Part shown: in pieces, positions 49,529-60,066 of the stretch
Layout: each line of letters starts with the position of its first letter
How positions within the stretch are numbered: position 1 is the stretch's first letter
Assembly (NCBI RefSeq): GCF_963678635.1
Contig: NW_026970778.1
Span: 1-64,000 of the forward strand
Origin: Symsagittifera roscoffensis
Lineage: Eukaryota; Xenacoelomorpha; Acoela; Convolutidae
Direction of reading: 5' to 3'
Length of the DNA: 64,000 nt
The notes under the pieces: generated by a model
Databases searched by the model: none
The model's input: the letters and a program-made list of their open reading frames with translations, nothing else
What the model was told of the DNA's origin: nothing
Program-made: the position numbers and the translations under genes

Positions 49529-52500
49529 TCAGCCTATACTTAAGTAATATTTCTTATGTAGATACACTTGTATGTTCGTATCAGAGAATATCACGTGTAC
49601 AAGCGCGTATAATTCCCGAGGATGCAGTCTTCCTCTATTTGGATCGTACACTGGAAGCGAAAGCTCCTTCACGTCCATTTCCACAAGGAAGTCCCTCAGC
49701 CTCGTCAAAGACAAGACTAGATTTTCTGGGTCCACGTGCTGCTTCTCTGTCGCCCTCGTTACCAAGAAGCATAAGTACTTTCCCGGTATCTGCGACACCG
49801 CCGGGGGTAAGGCTGCTACGCCCCCTATCCCTGGTCTTTGCTTCCAAAGGAATTCCACGTTTTTATATTCCCTCTTAAAATCTGCCGCTAGCGCCGTCCT
49901 AAAACTCATGTCTGCGGTGATAGCTACCGCACATGTTCTGTTTGTGAGTATGAAATCACTGTCTGTTAGTATTATGTTACTAGAATATTCATTTGGTAAA
50001 TTAAAATATGACTCAACTACCCTGCCTATGTCAGGTTTCTTAGGTTCTTCACCTGTTTCTGCTTCTAAGTTTCCTGTTTCTCTTGCTATTCTCAATTTTT
50101 TTATTATCAAGTTTTCAGTGTGGGCAGCCCAGGAAGGATCATCTCGTTCGGTCTTAATGTATTTAGCGCTTTCGCGATCTACGTCTTGAATCGTAACGCT
50201 GGTCTTTTCAGGGTCTGATGTCATTTCGTTCAGCCACTCTAAGACACGCAGGTTCGTCAGGTCTTGTTCATTTGACTGCTGTTGCTCATCGTCGAACTCC
50301 ACCTCGGGTTTCGACCAGTCGTCAACCCACTCATCGTTGTGGTCATCGACTATGCCAATGTCCTGTGACACTGTTATTTCCTCTAAACCCACTACTTCCT
50401 CCACTATTTTCTTTAGATCTATCCTATCCACTACAAAGTCGTCACCGTAAGGATTGTATTTCTTTCTTAGTCTCGTCCCGTCTTTCTGACGAGTCTGCAT
50501 CGTGAACGGAAGATCTGGTTCCATGTTCTTGGGAACCTCTGTCTGTTCGGATTCCTGCCAATCTTCTTCTGCGTAGGGCAAGGTTTCATCGTCCGCTTCG
50601 ATCTGTTCGTTTGGATCCAGGTCCAATGGTGTATCCGTACCTTCCTCTACGACTTCGTTTCCATCGTTCTTCTCCCTGGTGCCTTTTTCATTGACCTCAC
50701 AAGCAGGATCCATCATTAGATAATCCCCTTCTTCCATGTCTGCAGGTATACACCAGTCTTCTGTCGATGGATTGTGTGGCTTGATGTTCTCGTAGTGGGC
50801 GGCTCGGCCAGTACTCAGTCTATAAAAGCGTCCCTCTTGGTGCACCTCTGTAATCATGAAGGGTCCCCTCCACTTCTTCAGAAGCTTTTTTGTCCCTTTC
50901 GGTGGTATAACGTTCTGAAATACCCATACGTAGTCTCCCACCGAGTAAGCCTTTGCACCAGCTGCTTTCTTGTCGAATCTTTTCCTCTGCCTTGCCTGTG
51001 CCTGCTGAGTGTTTCGTCTACACAAGTCGTTCAACTCCTGTTGGCGTCTGATCACATCCCTTACGTAGACCTGTGGGGATGTTTTCTTTCCCTCATACTC
51101 TGGGTAGAAGAATGTCAAGGGTAAAGATTTCTCGTGTCCCGTCAGCATCATGTGTGGACTGACTCCAGTGGTGGAGTGTTGCGTGCTATTATAAGCTCCC
51201 ATCACCTGTGGAAGGTATCTGTCCCAATCGGTCATATACCTGGAACAGTATACTCTCAGCATCGATACTAACGTCCTATTCTGTCTTTCCACTAAGCCAT
51301 TCGTCTGAGGGTGGTATGTCGTGGAGTGAGCCTGAGCGACCTGTGACCGTCTCATAAGCTCTTTCGTAAGCTCGCCTACGAAAGCCGTTCCATTGTCCGA
51401 TTGAAACGTCATTGGACATCCGTGTCTTGCTATCCACGTATTGATCAGGTGGTCGCATGTCTCTTCCGCTGAGGCAGTTATGCAGGGCACGGCCTCTGCA
51501 TACTTCGTGAAGTGATCTATCATGACCAAGACTTGGTTGTAACCGCTGTCTGTCATGCATATCTTCTGGTGATCTATCTGCACCACCTCGTTGAATTCAG
51601 ACGATTCAATTGATTGTAAAGGAAATCGCAACTTCCTAGGATCCTTGACCTGTTGGCATGACAGACATGCTGTCACCCATTTCTCGCATGCCTTTTTCAT
51701 CCCAGGCCACTCAAAGCGCTTCAGGATCCTCTGATACACTTTGTCGATCCCTTGATGGCCCATCTGATCATGCGACCTGAATAATAGTTCTGTCTGATAG
51801 AGTTGCGGCAACACTATCGCGTTATATTTGTATAAGACCTTGTCTTCTTCTCTTCTCCTGCAAGCCACGATCCCGTCCTTGTTCAGATATAATCTCCCCT
51901 CCTTCTGCATGAAGTATTGTCTCAGGATCCTATAGCTGTCTTCTTCCAGGTCACCTTTGTCAGGTGCACCGTTTTCTATCCACCTTTTTAGGTTGCTTGT
52001 CATGCGATCATTTCTCTGCGCCCTTAGAAGGTCCGAGAGTCTGTATCTCGCCTTCAAGTACGTCTTCATGACTCTCATCTGACTGTTCAGCTCGTTGGGC
52101 TGATGTGTGTCTTCTTCCATCTTAACGCACCAAATCTTCGCCAACGGTTGTGTTTCTTGTTGAAACGGCTGAAGATCAGTCCTGACTACCTCTTTCTGCG
52201 GCAACAGGCTTATCGAACGTTTCGATACCGCTATCGTTTCTAAGTCATCCGCTGCGTTGTCAAAGACTCTTTCGCTTGGTATTAGGTAGCGATCACTGTC
52301 AGGATCCTGGTACACCTCTCTGTCCAGGTTTCTCGCCCGAGTTTCCACTAGTAGCGTGTGTATCGCCAATTCTGACAGTTCCGATCCCGAGGTCGAATCC
52401 CTGTCTGAATAGGTTTCCATTCTCGAGCTTTCTGACTTATCATCCGTCGAAGGTGTTGTGCTGGAGACTGCACGCTCCTCCAGATCATGTCCGTATTTCC

Positions 52501-55500
52501 TTCGCATCCATCTGAACTCCCCGTACAAAACTTTGTTCTCTAGGTCCTGTTTCTCATCAGGAATTTTCTCGTCTATCTCGGACTCCCCGGACAAATTCAC
52601 TTGTCCCGGGTGTTGATCTTGTGATTGCTGGTTTCTCTCCTCATCCTTCTCCCCGGACAAATAGTCTTGCAGCAGATTTTGTTCTACCTCTTCACCCTCT
52701 TTTTCCCGGTCTACAAAGGTGACGGTTTTCTTTCGCTTGCTGCTCCCCTGTTCTTTCCGTCCGTAAGAAGTACTGGTTGAAATCTCTTGGGGTATTGAGG
52801 ATACTAGTTGCTGAACTATTGTCCTACAATCCCTCTTGTTCTCCTCGTGCTGTTGTCTGGACGGCATGATCTTCACTTTCTCACTGACTGTTAGCGATGC
52901 CACTGCTGCTGTCCACTCGGGGTCATCTCTGGTCACTTCTCTTTCTAACAATCCACCCAGCATCCGCATTACTTGTGGTGTGACTTGCACCGTTTTATCC
53001 AATAATGAGAGGCTGTTTATATTCATGCGAGAGAGTTCTTGCTGGACCAGGTTCGAGCGCAGCAACAAATCTAAGGGGACTGGATCCTCCTTGGACAGGA
53101 TCTTTATCTCAGCTGCTTTCTCTACAGGTAACTCAGGATGCCCTGGAATTGGATGTCCAGACTTATCCAACCATCTCGTTAAGGGAAGCGCTTCATAAGT
53201 TTCTTTGTCCAGAAACGAGAATCCCTCCTTTACTTCCGCCTGATTGGCCTGCTTCTGCTCCAATCTTTCATAGAACTCAGTTTTCTTGCTGAGACTGTCA
53301 GCATTCTGATGTTTATCACGCATCCTATGTTCGATTATCATATGGTAGCCATCCAATCTGACTATCCATCTACCAATATAACTCTGATCCATCGAGTAGG
53401 TCTTCAACCAGGATAACGCTCTGTTGTCCACGCGTAACTTGAAGGGAGCGCTCCCCAAGTATGCACGGTACTTCTCCACGAAGGTAACTACTGCAAACAT
53501 TTCTGCTTTTGGTGCGCCATATTTCATCTCTGTGTCACTCAGGACCTTGCTGCCGTATGCAATGGGACGGAGAACTGTTCTTCCGTTCCATTCTTGCTCT
53601 TGATGCAAGATTCCTGAGATGGCCACCACCGATGCGTCCGTGTCAAGAACATACATGCCCTTTTCTGTAGGCATGCCTAGCACTGGCGCTTCGCACAGTT
53701 CCCGCTTTATGTTCTCGAAAGCAACTTGTGCTTCATCGTTCCATTCGAACTTCTTCCCTTTGTTGCGCATCAGCTTCTGCATCGGATACACTTTGTCCGC
53801 ATATCCCTTAATGAATTCTCGGTAGTAATTGGCAAACCCTAGGAAGCTCATGAGCTGTGTGTCCGTTCTCGGAGCTTTCCATGTCAACACTGCTTCCACT
53901 GCGTCCGGATCTGGCCTCACACCATGCCTGTCCACCATTCTTCCCAGGTACTTGATCGAATCCCTAAGGATTTCACATTTCGATGGTTTGCATTTCAAGC
54001 CTGCTCTTTTCATACATCCGAAGACCTCATCGAGTCGATCAATGTGATCCTCCAGGGTTGGTGTCGCTATGACTACGTCATCCACGTAGCACATCAAGAG
54101 ATTCCCGTACTTTTTGGTCACTCCTGTCAAAGCCTGAGCCATCAGCCTTTGAAAGGTTGCTGTTGCATTGCACAAGCCGAAGGGCATCCTCTTCCACTGG
54201 TACAACCCCAATTCGCACGCGAATCCGGTTTTCTCCCTGTCCTTCTTTCGCAGAGGAACCTGCCAGAAGGCAGAACCCAAGTCCAATGTGGTGAAGAACT
54301 TTGCATCACCAAGTTTGGATAGGCTCTCGTCTATTCGCGGTATCGGGTACGCATCTTTAATCGTTACCGCGTTCAAGTAACGAAAGTCGCAACAAAATCT
54401 AAGCTGCCCCCCTTTCTTTTTCGCCATTACTACTCCGCAAGCCCATGGTGATTTCGAGGGTTCTATCATGTCGTATTCAAGCAACATTTCTATTTCCGCT
54501 CGGCACGCTTCCGATTTATGTGGCGTCATTCGCCTTGCGCCTTCCCTATGGGGAACGGCACCCTCTTCTAGTTCGATTTCGTGTTCGACGAAATTACAGC
54601 AACCGATGTCCGCCTTATGTTTTGAAAATACCTCGGCGTTCCAATTTAGGAGGTCCCGCAATTTTTCAAAATCTCCCTCACCTATTTTTCCTTTTAAATG
54701 TTCTATTTCTGGCAAAACCGGTTTGTCAGAATCTAGTTCATATGACGAGGGGCGTTCCGGAAAATTCGAGCAGCTTGATAAGCCGTCGTCCGTTTCGGAT
54801 TTCATTGAAAACAATTTATGAATAGATTTTAATTCATTAATTCTCTTTAAGATTTTATCCTTATTTGCATGATAAGGACAGTCTTTCACACTATATTTCT
54901 TCAAGTTTTGTGTCTCTTCATAGTCGGTCCTCATCGGCAATGCGTAACCAAGCTTCTTTCCACGCTGGATTGAAACCGTGGTGTCCAGTGTGTTCAACAA
55001 CACACTGACACACAGTCCGTTTCGCGTTACCGAGAAGCTCCGGCCTAAAATCACCGAACTCTGACTATTTGGATTCGGTACTAAGCAAACCTGTTTGCTA
55101 TCACTTAACGAATTTAAATTTCTCATTCTAAAAATTGCTACTACAGCTTGTCCTGGTTGTAACTTTACTTTTCTATCCAAAAAAACTGGTACCTTATTTT
55201 CATCTGTTATTATCCTATTAATTGGTCTCTTAACATACTTTCGGTCCGGGTTTCTAATCCGTATTAGACCGTTGTTCAAGTCAATCATCACGTCAAAATT
55301 CCTGACAAAATCTCTGCCCAAGATGAATTGGTCGGCGTCGTCCAGATTCTCTACCACCAGGAAGCTCATCCAAAGGTTCCGTCCTCCCATGTGAAGGACC
55401 GTCACCGGTGTTCTTCCGGCTACGTAGATAGCTCCTCGATTTGCAGCGGCTAGTCGGAGATTCGTAGGAATCAACTCTTCCCGCGTGAAGCCCATTCTCT

Positions 55501-58500
55501 CCCAGGTTTTTATCGGCATCACACTTACCACCGCGCCTGTGTCCAGAAGCCCTGTGACTCCGATTTTTGTTCCGTTGGTGTCAAGCAGGTGTGCTGTCAC
55601 ATCTGCTTCATATCCAATATGTACCGCGTCTTGTTCCATCATGGCGTCATGGCCTATCCTGCGGACTTTGAGTTCCTCTTCACCCAAATAGATCTGCCCC
55701 ATTTGGTCATCATCTGTTGTTATGTAAGTCCTGGTGTAGATGCTGATTCCATCCACGTTCAGCATTGTTTGATACGGCCCATAGACCTCCAAGTAGCGTC
55801 CATGAAGTTTCTTCATGCGAGGGCCACCCGTCGTTAGTAGTGCTCGCACAGCTCTCGACTCAGTGCGTGGCTCCACCTGCCTCAGATAATCTGCATATGT
55901 GTCCAAATGCATTAAAGTGAACTCTGATGGTTCACTCAAATTTCTTATCACCTGGTGTCCAGCCACTGAGATTATCGACTGTATCTTCTTTCCCTGCGGC
56001 GCCATGCCGAACCTCTTACCGGAGATCACTTTAAGTTTCATATCTAAACTGCTTGGTGTTTTCGTCTCTTCGAACTCCGTTGCCTCGAAGGTATTCAGTT
56101 GCTCCTGAAGCTTTTCATTTTCCAGTTCAAGTTTCACTTTTTGTTCGATCTCTTTCGTCACCAATTCCTGCTGTACTCTATTTAAAGCATCCTTTGCGGC
56201 TGCCTTATAATCGATCTTGAAGTCATCGGCCGCAGTTGCTGGTTCCGGTTCACATGCTTCTCCTGTTACCGCTTGCATTTTCTTTGCCGCCAGCTCTTGA
56301 GGTTTGTCCTTCCTGCGTGCCTCTGCTTCGTTTAAAAGTCGAGCCTTGCTTGCTTTCACTCCTGATAAAGCTTCTTCATGCCTTGGATGCTTGATGTCTG
56401 CCACTGCATCCCAGAATTGTGGACAGTCTGATTTAAAATGACCTTCCAAGTTGCAAAAGAAACACCTCGGGCCGAATTTCGCAATTACTCCTCTCATGAA
56501 ATCCTCATGTTCCAACTCTGACGCATCTTCGTCCTCGAGGCTAAAGCCTATTGCTTTCATGCCTTGTTTATAAGCTGGGCATGCTGACACATGATGGTCT
56601 GTTGAACTACAATTAGCACAAGAGCGTCTCTTGTCCATATCGTCCCTCGGTTTGTACCAATTGTTCCCTTGGTTCGCTGGTCCGTTGTTAAAATTGCCAT
56701 AATTGTTCTTGTAATATCCAGATCTCGAAGGAGGTTTCAGCAATAGATACTCTTTCGATTTGAGTCTCAACTCCTCCGGTGTTGGCGCATTAGTTGATAG
56801 TGGTGTGTAATGCGTTGCTAGCATCGTACGAAGTTCATCGTTTTTCACACCATCGATGAATTTTGAGGCTACGGCCAGGTTCATCCTTCGATTTGACTCA
56901 TCCGGTTGGCTGCGTCTTCTCAGCATTTCCAAATCATCGAGAAACTTGTCTATAGTTTCATCTTCCCGCTGCCTCCGTTTCTCGAAGCGCATCATCGCCT
57001 GGTGCCCCTGCACCCCTGATCCGAAACGGTTTAATAAAATTTCGAAGATTTTCTCAGCAGTGTCACGTTGATACTGTTTCTTGGCCATGACACAGTTCAG
57101 GGCTGTCCCTTCTAAGTTGCTGGTGAGCGCGCTGCATTCCTGTCTCTCAGACAAGTCTTCTTCCTCGAAATGCAGCTTCATTACCTCTATCCAGGTATCA
57201 ATACAGCCATCAGATTCGTCTTTGTAGCATCTTGGTTTCTTAAAGACTCTTCTGGACTTTTCACTGCGTTCATTGGTTCTAGATAACCGCGTCAGGAATG
57301 TCTCCAAAGACCTGTTCAGGGGTTCAAATGCTGTGGCCATAGCCGTAGCATCCCTTGAGTGTCCCGCTTGAGTGTCCTCACACCTTGTCGAAGGCTCTGT
57401 GTGCGGTACATCCCTACAATCCGAATCACCATGAGCGTTTCCCGCTTGGCCCATGTGACTCCTCCTCGGGCTTGTATGCCCCATGTTGCCAGAATCGCTT
57501 CTCCCGGTCGCATGTGTGCTTTGCGTTGGTCGTTCGTTCGAGGTTTGTTTGTTCCCCGTTGAACTCGCTCTACTGTTCGGGCCCCATGCTGTATTACTCC
57601 TTGTGGTATAGCCTGATGAACTGCCCCTGCCTCTAGTGGATCCATATGTCTTCCTCCTTTGATGTTCATTGAAGTTCACCCTCGGTTCCCTGCTGGGACC
57701 TCCCGAGTTCGGCTCTCCTTCTTTTGGTCCACTCTTGCTGCTTAGTAGCCCGTCCAACCTATCCATGATAGCCTGCGTTCGCCTCTCCATCATCGCGTCT
57801 ATCTTTGTGTCAAGAGACCCAAGAGACTGCTCTTGCTGAATTCTTAACTTCTCCATGTCGGCTCTTAAGCGTAACTCCCTCTGTTCCGCTTCTCTTGTCA
57901 TTCGCGACAAGTTCCTCGTCATATGTTCGTCCGTTCTTTCTTTCAAGCGTTTTTCGCTTCTGTCAACTTCTTGTCTGTTGCGGTTTATTTCTTCCCGCAG
58001 ACTTTCTCTTTCAATGTGAACTGCTCTTTCTAGTTCACTCATCCTTATCGACATCTGTTCATTTTGTTCTCCAAAACTGCCCACTATGTTGTTTAAGGCT
58101 TCCTCTAGTGCTGCCCCGTTATCCATGAGTGGCGTCACTAGTGGTGGTGTAACTCTGTCGGTCCCAGGTAGCTTCGTGCTGGTCGAGATCCGGGCCTTGA
58201 CTCTCTGTCTTGACGTCTTTTCATTATCCATTTCAGGATCCGCTAACGCGTTGCCAAGCCCTCTGGTTCTACTCTCTTCAGGTTGTGGCTCCGAACTTGT
58301 CCTGATCGCGAAGTCCTTCGACTGGCCCGGTGTGTTTGCCTCTTTGCTTATCGTTGTCACTACACCAAATTTATCCATGGTTCCAGTCTCTCTTCCGACG
58401 TGTGCCTCACTCTCATGGATCGAACTATTGAGGCTGACTTGAGATCCAAAGTCCCCTTGCTCCTCTTCATCCTCTTCCTCCTGGGATTCCCCATCGTTTC

Positions 58501-59020
58501 CTGCTCCTCCTCCCATGCTGAATGGAAAGATGTTTCCGAAGGTGTTCTTCATTCTTTCTGAGAATGATGATGACGTTGTTTGTTTCCCCATTCCGCCTGC
58601 CATCATAGTGTTGTCTGTCGGAGATCTTCTAGTCGCCGTTACTTCAGTTGAGATGTCGGACAGTTCCGACATCTCCTCTCGATCCAACGTCCCGGTGGAA
58701 GTGGCAAAATCATGGCCTTGTTCTACCGGAGTAGATTCACTCGCCAGCCTTCTGCCTCTCCCTTCCAGTCCATTTACTCCCTGGTTGTCGTTCATGGTAT
58801 GGTCCGTATTGACCTCCACTTCTAACAGTTCTCTTCGCTCTTCTGAGGTCTTTTGACTTCTCGTTTCAATCATTCTGCCTGAAACCGTCCCCTCTTTATC
58901 GGACCGGGTTCGCTTGATCCAATCCACAAAAGGATCGGTCATCGTTTTTCTTTGCTTTTCAGGTATGAATTTCCTAGAGCTATTACCTCGTTTTGGTATC
59001 CTTGACTTGTCTAAACTCAT
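49529..59020 (-). CDS. Fused gag-pol polyprotein, 3163 aa, with C-terminal macro-like domain (unit 3, whole)
   Basis: This is one open frame with no gag/pol frameshift. Approximate residues: acidic N terminus 1-320; coiled coil 325-413; Arg/Gly-rich stretch 414-480; Gag core 585-765; two CCHC knuckles at 798-813 (CANC..H..C) and 851-865 (CFFC..H..C); second coiled coil about 945-985; protease with LLDTGA near 1157 and ILGRDF near 1233; reverse transcriptase about 1490-1660 with LDLGSAFWQ and YVDD near 1645; RNase H with DTDAS near 1793, E near 1840 and D near 1864; a linker of about 500 residues carrying LSGE-type repeats; integrase HHCC 2415-2457 and catalytic D, D, E near 2480, 2540 and 2576 (D-35 residues-E); GPF module near 2715; and an acidic linker. 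Residues about 3015-3163 read as a macro domain (AITADMSFRTALAADFK, GGVAALP, LSLPVYDPNRGRL, VIFSDTNIQVYL), similar to the Poa1/TARG1 ADP-ribose-binding group. The usual family length is 1500-1800 aa. The macro call is by pattern, not by search. Confidence 0.95.
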   Translation of the reverse strand: MSLDKSRIPKRGNSSRKFIPEKQRKTMTDPFVDWIKRTRSDKEGTVSGRMIETRSQKTSEERRELLEVEVNTDHTMNDNQGVNGLEGRGRRLASESTPVEQGHDFATSTGTLDREEMSELSDISTEVTATRRSPTDNTMMAGGMGKQTTSSSFSERMKNTFGNIFPFSMGGGAGNDGESQEEEDEEEQGDFGSQVSLNSSIHESEAHVGRETGTMDKFGVVTTISKEANTPGQSKDFAIRTSSEPQPEESRTRGLGNALADPEMDNEKTSRQRVKARISTSTKLPGTDRVTPPLVTPLMDNGAALEEALNNIVGSFGEQNEQMSIRMSELERAVHIERESLREEINRNRQEVDRSEKRLKERTDEHMTRNLSRMTREAEQRELRLRADMEKLRIQQEQSLGSLDTKIDAMMERRTQAIMDRLDGLLSSKSGPKEGEPNSGGPSREPRVNFNEHQRRKTYGSTRGRGSSSGYTTRSNTAWGPNSRASSTGNKQTSNERPTQSTHATGRSDSGNMGHTSPRRSHMGQAGNAHGDSDCRDVPHTEPSTRCEDTQAGHSRDATAMATAFEPLNRSLETFLTRLSRTNERSEKSRRVFKKPRCYKDESDGCIDTWIEVMKLHFEEEDLSERQECSALTSNLEGTALNCVMAKKQYQRDTAEKIFEILLNRFGSGVQGHQAMMRFEKRRQREDETIDKFLDDLEMLRRRSQPDESNRRMNLAVASKFIDGVKNDELRTMLATHYTPLSTNAPTPEELRLKSKEYLLLKPPSRSGYYKNNYGNFNNGPANQGNNWYKPRDDMDKRRSCANCSSTDHHVSACPAYKQGMKAIGFSLEDEDASELEHEDFMRGVIAKFGPRCFFCNLEGHFKSDCPQFWDAVADIKHPRHEEALSGVKASKARLLNEAEARRKDKPQELAAKKMQAVTGEACEPEPATAADDFKIDYKAAAKDALNRVQQELVTKEIEQKVKLELENEKLQEQLNTFEATEFEETKTPSSLDMKLKVISGKRFGMAPQGKKIQSIISVAGHQVIRNLSEPSEFTLMHLDTYADYLRQVEPRTESRAVRALLTTGGPRMKKLHGRYLEVYGPYQTMLNVDGISIYTRTYITTDDDQMGQIYLGEEELKVRRIGHDAMMEQDAVHIGYEADVTAHLLDTNGTKIGVTGLLDTGAVVSVMPIKTWERMGFTREELIPTNLRLAAANRGAIYVAGRTPVTVLHMGGRNLWMSFLVVENLDDADQFILGRDFVRNFDVMIDLNNGLIRIRNPDRKYVKRPINRIITDENKVPVFLDRKVKLQPGQAVVAIFRMRNLNSLSDSKQVCLVPNPNSQSSVILGRSFSVTRNGLCVSVLLNTLDTTVSIQRGKKLGYALPMRTDYEETQNLKKYSVKDCPYHANKDKILKRINELKSIHKLFSMKSETDDGLSSCSNFPERPSSYELDSDKPVLPEIEHLKGKIGEGDFEKLRDLLNWNAEVFSKHKADIGCCNFVEHEIELEEGAVPHREGARRMTPHKSEACRAEIEMLLEYDMIEPSKSPWACGVVMAKKKGGQLRFCCDFRYLNAVTIKDAYPIPRIDESLSKLGDAKFFTTLDLGSAFWQVPLRKKDREKTGFACELGLYQWKRMPFGLCNATATFQRLMAQALTGVTKKYGNLLMCYVDDVVIATPTLEDHIDRLDEVFGCMKRAGLKCKPSKCEILRDSIKYLGRMVDRHGVRPDPDAVEAVLTWKAPRTDTQLMSFLGFANYYREFIKGYADKVYPMQKLMRNKGKKFEWNDEAQVAFENIKRELCEAPVLGMPTEKGMYVLDTDASVVAISGILHQEQEWNGRTVLRPIAYGSKVLSDTEMKYGAPKAEMFAVVTFVEKYRAYLGSAPFKLRVDNRALSWLKTYSMDQSYIGRWIVRLDGYHMIIEHRMRDKHQNADSLSKKTEFYERLEQKQANQAEVKEGFSFLDKETYEALPLTRWLDKSGHPIPGHPELPVEKAAEIKILSKEDPVPLDLLLRSNLVQQELSRMNINSLSLLDKTVQVTPQVMRMLGGLLEREVTRDDPEWTAAVASLTVSEKVKIMPSRQQHEENKRDCRTIVQQLVSSIPQEISTSTSYGRKEQGSSKRKKTVTFVDREKEGEEVEQNLLQDYLSGEKDEERNQQSQDQHPGQVNLSGESEIDEKIPDEKQDLENKVLYGEFRWMRRKYGHDLEERAVSSTTPSTDDKSESSRMETYSDRDSTSGSELSELAIHTLLVETRARNLDREVYQDPDSDRYLIPSERVFDNAADDLETIAVSKRSISLLPQKEVVRTDLQPFQQETQPLAKIWCVKMEEDTHQPNELNSQMRVMKTYLKARYRLSDLLRAQRNDRMTSNLKRWIENGAPDKGDLEEDSYRILRQYFMQKEGRLYLNKDGIVACRRREEDKVLYKYNAIVLPQLYQTELLFRSHDQMGHQGIDKVYQRILKRFEWPGMKKACEKWVTACLSCQQVKDPRKLRFPLQSIESSEFNEVVQIDHQKICMTDSGYNQVLVMIDHFTKYAEAVPCITASAEETCDHLINTWIARHGCPMTFQSDNGTAFVGELTKELMRRSQVAQAHSTTYHPQTNGLVERQNRTLVSMLRVYCSRYMTDWDRYLPQVMGAYNSTQHSTTGVSPHMMLTGHEKSLPLTFFYPEYEGKKTSPQVYVRDVIRRQQELNDLCRRNTQQAQARQRKRFDKKAAGAKAYSVGDYVWVFQNVIPPKGTKKLLKKWRGPFMITEVHQEGRFYRLSTGRAAHYENIKPHNPSTEDWCIPADMEEGDYLMMDPACEVNEKGTREKNDGNEVVEEGTDTPLDLDPNEQIEADDETLPYAEEDWQESEQTEVPKNMEPDLPFTMQTRQKDGTRLRKKYNPYGDDFVVDRIDLKKIVEEVVGLEEITVSQDIGIVDDHNDEWVDDWSKPEVEFDDEQQQSNEQDLTNLRVLEWLNEMTSDPEKTSVTIQDVDRESAKYIKTERDDPSWAAHTENLIIKKLRIARETGNLEAETGEEPKKPDIGRVVESYFNLPNEYSSNIILTDSDFILTNRTCAVAITADMSFRTALAADFKREYKNVEFLWKQRPGIGGVAALPPAVSQIPGKYLCFLVTRATEKQHVDPENLVLSLTRLRDFLVEMDVKELSLPVYDPNRGRLHPRELYALVHVIFSDTNIQVYLHKKYYLSIG

Positions 59021-59292
59021 TCTTTATTTGTCACTTTCCTATGCCTACTCTTGACTCAATTGCTAGAGACCTTATAGTTTTATTAACAATAATAATGACA
59101 CAACACAATAAATTTCACCAGATTCTATTAAATAGTGACCACGAATCCCTGTATATTGTCAGAGTACAGTTTGTATAAAATTTATTCACACTAGCCGATT
59201 ATCGGTCCAAAGATCTGGAAACTAGCACAATATGATGTTATCAGTCAATTTAAAAGATAGTGTAGTCACTACCCAATCAAGCACAGTTTAGG
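59021..59292 (-). other. Leader between LTR3 and gag-pol, unit 3
   Basis: This AT-rich leader is equivalent to those of units 1 and 2. No gene or clear primer-binding site was recognised. Confidence 0.5.
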
Positions 59293-59526
59293 TTGATTTA
59301 AAATCAAAAACAAAAAATATATATTGACACAATATGAATGTATATATAAAAAACGTATGTGTCTTGTACTCTTAGTCGGTCGCAGTACAATAGTCGAACC
59401 TGTCTTTTAAAGAAAAAGCTTTCCCTGCTTGGTGCTGCACCAAACAGACAAAACTTTGAAGGCAGTAATTTTCTCAAGTGGGCGTCTATTGCACCCACCG
59501 AGTACTGTGTTACCTATCTGCCTTCG

Positions 59527-59566
59527 GACTGCCCGAGCTAGACCTACTAAAATCCTCAGGGCAGTC
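59527..59566. other. Stem-loop in LTR R/U5 side (LTR3)
   Basis: This is the same stem as at 12517-12556, with both arms unchanged although the surrounding LTR3 sequence carries substitutions. Confidence 0.5.
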
Positions 59567-59795
59567 ACTTTTCCCAAAAACGTATTATGTTTCAATCCAC
59601 ACCAATGAGTCACGCTCTTTTTAATTTAGACTTAGTGTCGCGAATATCCGAGTTCGGACCTGTTTTGTATTAGTCTGGTTCTTTTTGAGAGGCAAGTTAC
59701 CAGTGCAGTCACTGATACCTAGCCTGTGTATTAATAACCTAATACCTCTCGCTTTTTAGTTTTTCTTTCGTTCACCTAAGTCCTTAATAAAATGA

Positions 59796-60066
59796 TACCC
59801 CTCCGGATTGGCACAAATAGGACCCTTCCGGACTGTCAGAATATAGACCCCTCCGGATTGGGACCCCTCCGAGTTAGTTAATAGTAGACCCCTCCGGATT
59901 TGTACCCCTCCGAATTAGCGACTATAAGACCCTTCCGGATTCGGACCCCTCCGGTTTTGTGGAAAGTAGACCCCTCCGGATTCGGACCCCTCTGACTTCG
60001 GAGCCCTTAGCTCTGTCAAAGTAGCTTTTTGTAGTTTTCTTAATTTCAGCTTATACCCCTCCGGAT
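59796..60066. repeat. Expanded cluster of CCCCTCCGGATT-type motifs, LTR3
   Basis: About a dozen motif copies lie in 270 bases, compared with about six at the same place in LTR1 and LTR2. The extra copies alternate forms such as gacccctccggattcgg and gtacccctccgaatt. Confidence 0.7.

Noticed and set aside
49529-59020. Bel/Pao or Copia class for the element
   Set aside because: Integrase lies after RNase H and carries a GPF module, which excludes Copia. The Gag, RT and integrase motifs and the DTGA protease fit Ty3/gypsy.
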